From assembly GCA_900553125.1 (NCBI GenBank), contig USCB01000038.1:1-10427 (forward strand): a DNA stretch of 10,427 nucleotides. Reading direction: 5' to 3'. A program made the position numbers and the translations under genes. Origin of the DNA: an uncultured Clostridium sp. (GTDB lineage: Bacteria; Bacillota; Clostridia; TANB77; CAG-508). The notes below the pieces were generated by a model that did not search any database, was not told the DNA's origin, and saw nothing but the letters and a program-made list of their open reading frames with translations. Each line of letters opens with the position of its first letter. Within the stretch, counting starts at the first letter, position 1. This document shows, piece by piece, positions 6,216 through 10,427 of this stretch.

Positions 6216-7682
6216 TTAAATTCTAGCCCTTTCATGATTTCCACCTATATGCCATATATAATCCATATCTGATTCGACTTTTTCTTCAATTTGTTCAACA
6301 TCATTTCCTTTTCTATGTTCTTCATCAACTTTTTCTTCAATTTCTTCTCTATAATTTTCTCCGTATTTTTTAGTTAATCTCTCAACAATACCTTGTAATT
6401 CATCATTATGTTCTTTTCTCATATTTTTAGTTTCATCATATTCTTTTTTACTTAATTGATTCATCTGTTTTTGTTCTTTTGAATTAAGAGGTTCTTCTGT
6501 TACATCTTCTAATTTGAATTCTATTGTTGGTCTAGTTCTTCCTTGTATACTGTCTTCACTATATATCTTATCTGTTTCTATTGGTTCTTGTATAATTGAA
6601 ATTTGTTTTGCCTGTCTTGGGTCTGTTGTACCACCATTATTTACTAAATTCTCATTACGATCCACTCCTAAATACCATTCTTCACCAACATTAAATCTTG
6701 CTCTTACATTTGGTATTTTAAATTTTGATGTCCTTAATAAAACACTGTCAGTATCTGGTTTTGACACATGTTCTCCATCAGCCCAACGTTCTCTTGTTTG
6801 TTCTTGTTTTAATCTTGTATTTCTATCTCCTAACTCCTGTGGTATTATTACTCCACCATCTAATTCTATTATGTCACCACTAGGCGAAACTATTGCAAAT
6901 GTATCTTCAGATGTTCTTTCTTTTACCTTTTCTCCCTTTGATTCTTCTAATTGACTCAATTCTTTAGAATCAATTATAGTCAAAAATCCTTTTTCAAAAC
7001 CTTTTTCAGAAACACCTTCTGGCATTCTGTCTTTTAAAGAGTCTTCTATTCCTAAAATATCCCATAAATAATATCCATTAACTATAGTATCTAATCTTAT
7101 TTGTGTTCTCATATTTAATGCTATCTCATATTTTAGGTTTTTTAATTTTTTAGGTTTTTGGTCTTTATCTTCATCATTTTCCTCTTCTTCTTTATTCTTT
7201 TTCTTTTCTTCTTCCTTTTCCTCTTCTTTTTCCGGTTTCTTTTCATGTTCTTTACTTGCTAAATCTCTTCCCTCTCCTGCTTTTTCAGAATCATTTGCTG
7301 ATGGGTCTTCTTCTAAATCTATTCCTTGGCTAAGCATTATTTGTCTTTCAAGTCTTTCTTTGTCTAATTCAAACTCTTTTGCAACTTGTAATCCCTTTTC
7401 TTCGCTAAAATCATTATATGCAATAACATCACCTGAATCATTATATATAAGATTATATTCATAACCATCATGAACTTCACTTATTAAAAATAATCTACTT
7501 GCCTCTAATTCTCCTGTTTCCTTTTTAATATATGAAAAATATCCTAACTGTTTACATTTATCTCTTTGTACAGACTCCTGTTTAAAATTTGCCTGTTGAC
7601 TCTTTTTTATAATTTCCTCTTCTCTTGCCCTAATTAATACATATAATATCTGCTCACTTGTTATATTTCTTTGTTTTGACAT
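6216..7682 (-). CDS. Uncharacterised 488-residue highly charged protein
   Basis: I do not recognise a family. There is no signal peptide or membrane segment, so it is probably cytoplasmic. Residues 1-118 look like a folded domain that starts with a helix (SEQILYVLIRAREEEII) and continues in strands (GYFSYIKK, LFLISEV, YEYNLIY). Residues about 125-182 are a disordered linker packed with Glu, Lys and Asp. Residues 183-395 look folded again, with YYLWDILGIEDSL, FAIVSPSGDIIELDGGVII, EEWYLGVDRNENLV and PTIEFKLEDV. The C-terminus (about 400-475) is helical and charged, with a short duplicated EEIEEKVDEEH / EQIEEKVESDM pattern offset by 17 residues. The ATG at 7682 is chosen because GGAGGG lies 8 bases upstream; a TTG 11 codons earlier overlaps the rimO end. 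It lies 16 bases after rimO and 36 bases before scpB, so it is probably cotranscribed with both. Confidence 0.85.
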   Translation of the reverse strand: MSKQRNITSEQILYVLIRAREEEIIKKSQQANFKQESVQRDKCKQLGYFSYIKKETGELEASRLFLISEVHDGYEYNLIYNDSGDVIAYNDFSEEKGLQVAKEFELDKERLERQIMLSQGIDLEEDPSANDSEKAGEGRDLASKEHEKKPEKEEEKEEEKKKNKEEEENDEDKDQKPKKLKNLKYEIALNMRTQIRLDTIVNGYYLWDILGIEDSLKDRMPEGVSEKGFEKGFLTIIDSKELSQLEESKGEKVKERTSEDTFAIVSPSGDIIELDGGVIIPQELGDRNTRLKQEQTRERWADGEHVSKPDTDSVLLRTSKFKIPNVRARFNVGEEWYLGVDRNENLVNNGGTTDPRQAKQISIIQEPIETDKIYSEDSIQGRTRPTIEFKLEDVTEEPLNSKEQKQMNQLSKKEYDETKNMRKEHNDELQGIVERLTKKYGENYREEIEEKVDEEHRKGNDVEQIEEKVESDMDYIWHIGGNHERARI

Positions 7683-7698
7683 ATCAAAAACCCTCCTT

Positions 7699-9057
7699 TT
7701 ATATATCTTCTGCAATTAAATCATAATCACTCACATCTACTATTTTACACCAAATAAATTGATTTAGCAAATTTTCATTTTTTTGATTTCTTTTTATATA
7801 AACAATTCCATCCTCTTCTGGTACATCTTTTGATGTTCTTCCTATTAAATATTTGCCATCAAATGATAAGTTTTCAACCAAAACTAACATTTCTTTACCA
7901 ATATTTTCTTCTAATTTTGCTCTTGAAACCTCTTTTTGTAGACCCATTATTTTTCTTAACCTAGATTCTTTTGTCATATGATGAATTTGATTTGGCATCT
8001 TAGCAGCTGGTGTATTTTCTTCTTTTGAATATTTAAATACTCCTAGTTTATCAAAGTTCGTTTTTTTAACAAATTCGTATAATTCATCAAACTCCTCTTG
8101 ACTTTCACCTGGGAAACCAACAATTAAACTTGTCCTTAATACAACATCTGGAATCTGTTTTCTTATTTTATCTATCAACTCAACAATATCTTCTTTTGAT
8201 GTTTTTCTATTCATCTTTTTTAAAATATTATTTGAAATATGTTGAATTGGTATATCAAAATATTTACAAATTTTGTCATTATTTTTTACAGTATCAATAA
8301 GGTCATCAGTAATACCTTCAGGATAACTATATAAAAATCTTATCCACTTAATATTTGGTATTTCACTTATTTTCTGAAGTAGTTCAGCTAATTTTGATTT
8401 TCCGTATAAATCAATACCATATTTAGTAGTATCTTGAGCAATAACAATTATTTCTTTAACGCCTTTATTTGCAAGCATTTCAGCCTCTTTTAAAATTTCA
8501 TTCATAGGTCTACTTATAAATAAACCCCTTATATATGGAATAGCACAATATGTGCACATATTACTACATCCTTCGCCAATTTTCAAGTATGCATAATTTT
8601 CTCCTGTTGATACTGTTCTTGCTAAATATTCTTTTTCTGCAAACATTGGTAATTGCTTAATTTTACCATCTTCAATATTTTCTTTTGGGTGTGTTTTATC
8701 GATTCTATCTTCCAATAATTCAGCAATTTTATCCCATAATTTATTATAATCTTCAATTTTTAAAAATAAATCAACCTCTGGGATTTCTTTTACTAAATCA
8801 TCATAATATCTCTGAACTAAACATCCCATTGCAATTAAAAATTTACATCTTTTATTTTTATATTCAGCCATTTCTAATATTGTATTTATTGCCTCAACTT
8901 TAGCTGATTCTATAAAACCACATGTGTTTACAACTATTATATCTGCCTCTTTTGGGTCATTTACAATATTAAAATTGTGCTCCTTAAATTTTCCTATTGC
9001 AACTTCTGTATCTATTAAATTTTTACTACATCCTAGTGATATAAATCCTACATTCAT
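7699..9057 (-). CDS. rimO: Ribosomal protein S12 methylthiotransferase RimO
   Basis: RimO is a radical-SAM enzyme that adds a methylthio group to the conserved aspartate of ribosomal protein S12. The 452 residues show an N-terminal UPF0004 domain opening with MNVGFISLGCSKNLIDTE, with likely iron-sulfur cysteines C10, C46 and C79. The radical-SAM CxxxCxxC is at C164, C168 and C171 (GEGCSNMCTYCAIPYIRG). LIVGFPGE (311-318) and FKYSKEENTPAA (341-352) follow, the latter being the RimO-type version of the signature that distinguishes it from the tRNA enzyme MiaB. A TRAM-like C-terminal domain occupies about 385-450. The ATG at 9057 has AAGGAG 7 bases upstream; a longer frame reaching 9129 runs through the palindrome and is not credible. 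The gene follows rarA, from which it is separated only by the palindrome at 9070-9125. Confidence 0.96.
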   Translation of the reverse strand: MNVGFISLGCSKNLIDTEVAIGKFKEHNFNIVNDPKEADIIVVNTCGFIESAKVEAINTILEMAEYKNKRCKFLIAMGCLVQRYYDDLVKEIPEVDLFLKIEDYNKLWDKIAELLEDRIDKTHPKENIEDGKIKQLPMFAEKEYLARTVSTGENYAYLKIGEGCSNMCTYCAIPYIRGLFISRPMNEILKEAEMLANKGVKEIIVIAQDTTKYGIDLYGKSKLAELLQKISEIPNIKWIRFLYSYPEGITDDLIDTVKNNDKICKYFDIPIQHISNNILKKMNRKTSKEDIVELIDKIRKQIPDVVLRTSLIVGFPGESQEEFDELYEFVKKTNFDKLGVFKYSKEENTPAAKMPNQIHHMTKESRLRKIMGLQKEVSRAKLEENIGKEMLVLVENLSFDGKYLIGRTSKDVPEEDGIVYIKRNQKNENLLNQFIWCKIVDVSDYDLIAEDI

Positions 9058-9069
9058 ATTTTTACTCCT

Positions 9070-9125
9070 TTTTTTGTATTGGGGACGGTTCTTTTCGCGA
9101 AAAGAACCGTCCCCAATACGAAAAA
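9070..9125. repeat. Palindromic GGGGACGG element, copy 2
   Basis: A perfect 44-base palindrome (9076-9119) is centred on CGCG, with arms GTATTGGGGACGGTTCTTTT plus CG. After one T·G mismatch, five further A·T pairs extend it to 9070 and 9125. It occupies the whole junction between the rarA stop (9126) and the rimO ribosome binding site (9065-9070), touching the first base of the latter. It could set the relative stability or translation of the two halves of a shared transcript. No U-tract follows the stem, so it is unlikely to be a full terminator. Confidence 0.85.
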
Positions 9126-10361
9126 TCAATTCTCATCTTTTATATAATATTTAGTTCCAACCATCTTATCTGGTAAATACTGTTGTTCCACATAATGACC
9201 TGGAAAATCATGAGGATATAAATAACCTTGATGATATCCCAAACTTTCCATTCCTCTAGCAGGTGCATTTCTAATATGCATAGGAACCTCTCCAGTATCC
9301 TTGTTTGCCACATCTTCTAAAGCTCTATTTATAGCCAAATATGATGCATTTGATTTTTTCGATGTTGCAACATAAACAGCCGCCTCTGCTAATATAATTC
9401 TTGCCTCAGGCATTCCTACCATATTTACAGCTTGCATTGCAGAATTTGCAATAACTAGTGCATTTGGGTTTGCCATTCCTACATCTTCTGATGCAGAAAT
9501 TACTATTCTACGTGCTAAAAACATTGGGTCTTCACCAGCATTTATTGCCCTTGCTAGGTAAAATATTGCTGCATCAGGATCAGAACCTCTTAGTGACTTG
9601 ATAAATGCACTTATATTATCATAATGTGAATCTCCTTTTTTATCAAATACAGCCTTTTTTTCTTGTATACAATCTTTCAATACTTCATCAGTTATATTTA
9701 TTACTCCTTTTGAATCCATATTTGTGGTTAAAACTGCTATTTCCAACGAATTTAAAGCTGTCCTCACATCTCCATTTGATATTGTACTTAATTTTTTTAG
9801 TGTATTATCATCTATATTTACATTGTATTCTCCAAGTCCTTCTGGCTTTTTTAATGCCATTTTTAAAACCTCAAATATGTCATTTTCATCTAATGGCTCT
9901 AATTTTACTACCATTGAACGAGAAATTAATGCTTTGTTTACTTCAAAATAAGGATTTTCTGTAGTTGCTCCTATTAAAATAATAGTTCCATTTTCTACAT
10001 AAGGCAATAACGCATCTTGCTGAAGTTTATTAAACCTATGAATTTCATCTATAAACAATATTGCTTTTCCTGTTGGATTTAACATGAAATTTTTGGTTTC
10101 TTCTATAACATTTTTTATATCTGCAACACCTGCTGTTACTGCATTGATTTTATAAAATCTATATTTTGTCGTTTCACTTATAACTTTTGCAAGTGATGTT
10201 TTTCCACATCCTGGAGGTCCAAATAAAATTAAACTTGTTAGTCTATCTGCTTTTATTGTCCTGTATAAAATTTTATCTTTTCCTAATATATGTTTTTGAC
10301 CTACATATTCTTCTAGCGTTTTGGGTCTTATTCTATACGCTAGTGGTTCATTTGAATTCAT
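9126..10361 (-). CDS. rarA: Replication-associated recombination protein A (RarA/MgsA AAA+ ATPase)
   Basis: RarA is a clamp-loader-like AAA+ ATPase that acts at stalled replication forks in the cytoplasm. Visible motifs are the N-terminal RIRPKTLEEYVGQKHILG segment (10-27), Walker A GPPGCGKT (48-55), Walker B LFIDEIHRF (102-110), sensor 1 GATTENP (131-137), an arginine-finger type SRS (147-149) and a sensor 2 region NGDVRTALNSLE. The MgsA-type C-terminal region includes SLRGSDPDAAIFYLARAINAGEDP, ARRIVISASEDVGMANP and VPMHIRNAPARGMESLGY, which separates it from RuvB and DnaX. At 411 residues it is near the usual family length. The ATG at 10361 has AAGGAAG 7 bases upstream. Palindrome copies lie directly upstream (10381-10427) and downstream (9070-9125). 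The promoter must lie beyond the window or inside the upstream palindrome region. Confidence 0.97.
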   Translation of the reverse strand: MNSNEPLAYRIRPKTLEEYVGQKHILGKDKILYRTIKADRLTSLILFGPPGCGKTSLAKVISETTKYRFYKINAVTAGVADIKNVIEETKNFMLNPTGKAILFIDEIHRFNKLQQDALLPYVENGTIILIGATTENPYFEVNKALISRSMVVKLEPLDENDIFEVLKMALKKPEGLGEYNVNIDDNTLKKLSTISNGDVRTALNSLEIAVLTTNMDSKGVINITDEVLKDCIQEKKAVFDKKGDSHYDNISAFIKSLRGSDPDAAIFYLARAINAGEDPMFLARRIVISASEDVGMANPNALVIANSAMQAVNMVGMPEARIILAEAAVYVATSKKSNASYLAINRALEDVANKDTGEVPMHIRNAPARGMESLGYHQGYLYPHDFPGHYVEQQYLPDKMVGTKYYIKDEN

Positions 10362-10380
10362 ATTTTCACTTCCTTTTTTT

Positions 10381-10427
10381 CTGATTGGGGACGGTTCCTT
10401 TTCGGAAAAGGAACCGTCCCCAATCAG
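10381..10427. repeat. Palindromic GGGGACGG element, copy 3 (at window edge)
   Basis: Arms 10381-10403 and 10405-10427 pair perfectly over 23 bases around one central G (start CTGATTGGGGACGGTTCC). Compared with the other copies, the inner arm has an extra C/G pair and a different tip, and the outer bases differ, yet each change is matched on the opposite arm. A T-tract precedes it, as at copy 2. The window ends at its last base, so further pairing outside cannot be judged. It lies between the rarA ribosome binding site and whatever is upstream. Confidence 0.8.

Noticed and set aside
6514..6954. 146-codon plus-strand frame inside the 488-residue gene
   Set aside because: No ribosome binding site, no recognisable domain, and it lies wholly opposite a gene with good translation signals and operon spacing.
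7683..7715. TTG start 11 codons upstream in the 488-residue gene
   Set aside because: It overlaps the end of rimO and has no ribosome binding site, whereas GGAGGG is well placed for the ATG at 7682.
9058..9129. 24-codon upstream extension of rimO from a TTG at 9129
   Set aside because: It would translate straight through the palindrome and overlap the rarA stop. The ATG at 9057 has a good ribosome binding site and matches the normal RimO N-terminus.
9605..9964. Plus-strand frames opposite rarA
   Set aside because: They are Leu/Tyr/His-rich shadows opposite a strongly conserved AAA+ gene, with no start signals of their own.
3692..10427. The three palindromes as a CRISPR array or a single transposon's ends
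   Set aside because: Copies are 1 to 5 kb apart with housekeeping genes between, there are no spacers, and each copy is an independent full palindrome rather than one arm of a terminal repeat.

Overview
The window is very AT-rich and reads as the chromosome of a low-GC Clostridia-type Firmicute, probably an uncultured gut or environmental lineage. The evidence is A/T-ending codons, strong AGGAGG-type ribosome binding sites before nearly every gene, extended -10 sigma-A-like promoters, and RarA, RimO, ScpB, ProRS and MurD sequences of clostridial character. I cannot name a species. Almost every gene is on the minus strand, so transcription runs from high to low coordinates. No stretch longer than 300 bases lacks a gene, and I see no tRNA, rRNA, CRISPR array or intact insertion sequence.

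Right to left, 10427 to 3754 is a compact co-directional run: rarA (clamp-loader-like AAA+ ATPase), rimO (methylthiotransferase for ribosomal protein S12), an unrecognised 488-residue charged protein, scpB (condensin subunit, interrupted by a one-base frameshift), proS (prolyl-tRNA synthetase without the editing insertion) and a 166-residue membrane-anchored protein. Gaps are short and scpB/proS overlap by ATGA, so most of the run is probably an operon serving replication repair, chromosome segregation and translation. Three near-perfect palindromes with an ATTGGGGACGGTTC core bound and punctuate it: upstream of rarA, between rarA and rimO, and after the 166-residue gene. Their arms differ between copies but stay self-complementary.

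From 3458 to 3691 a divergent region carries a good promoter for murD on the minus strand and a tiny Asn-rich 24-codon reading frame on the plus strand, whose stop codon abuts the palindrome. murD (with a TTG start) is followed by two tandem hairpins, then a 199-residue Tyr/Asn-rich, Pro/Arg-tailed protein with its own terminator, then an ABC-exporter membrane domain that stops just where the Walker A motif should begin.

Most of the window is housekeeping. I found no convincing new defence, mobile or biosynthetic system. The items most worth a second look are the covarying palindrome family, the scpB frameshift, the truncated ABC exporter, the 24-codon frame and the two unrecognised proteins.
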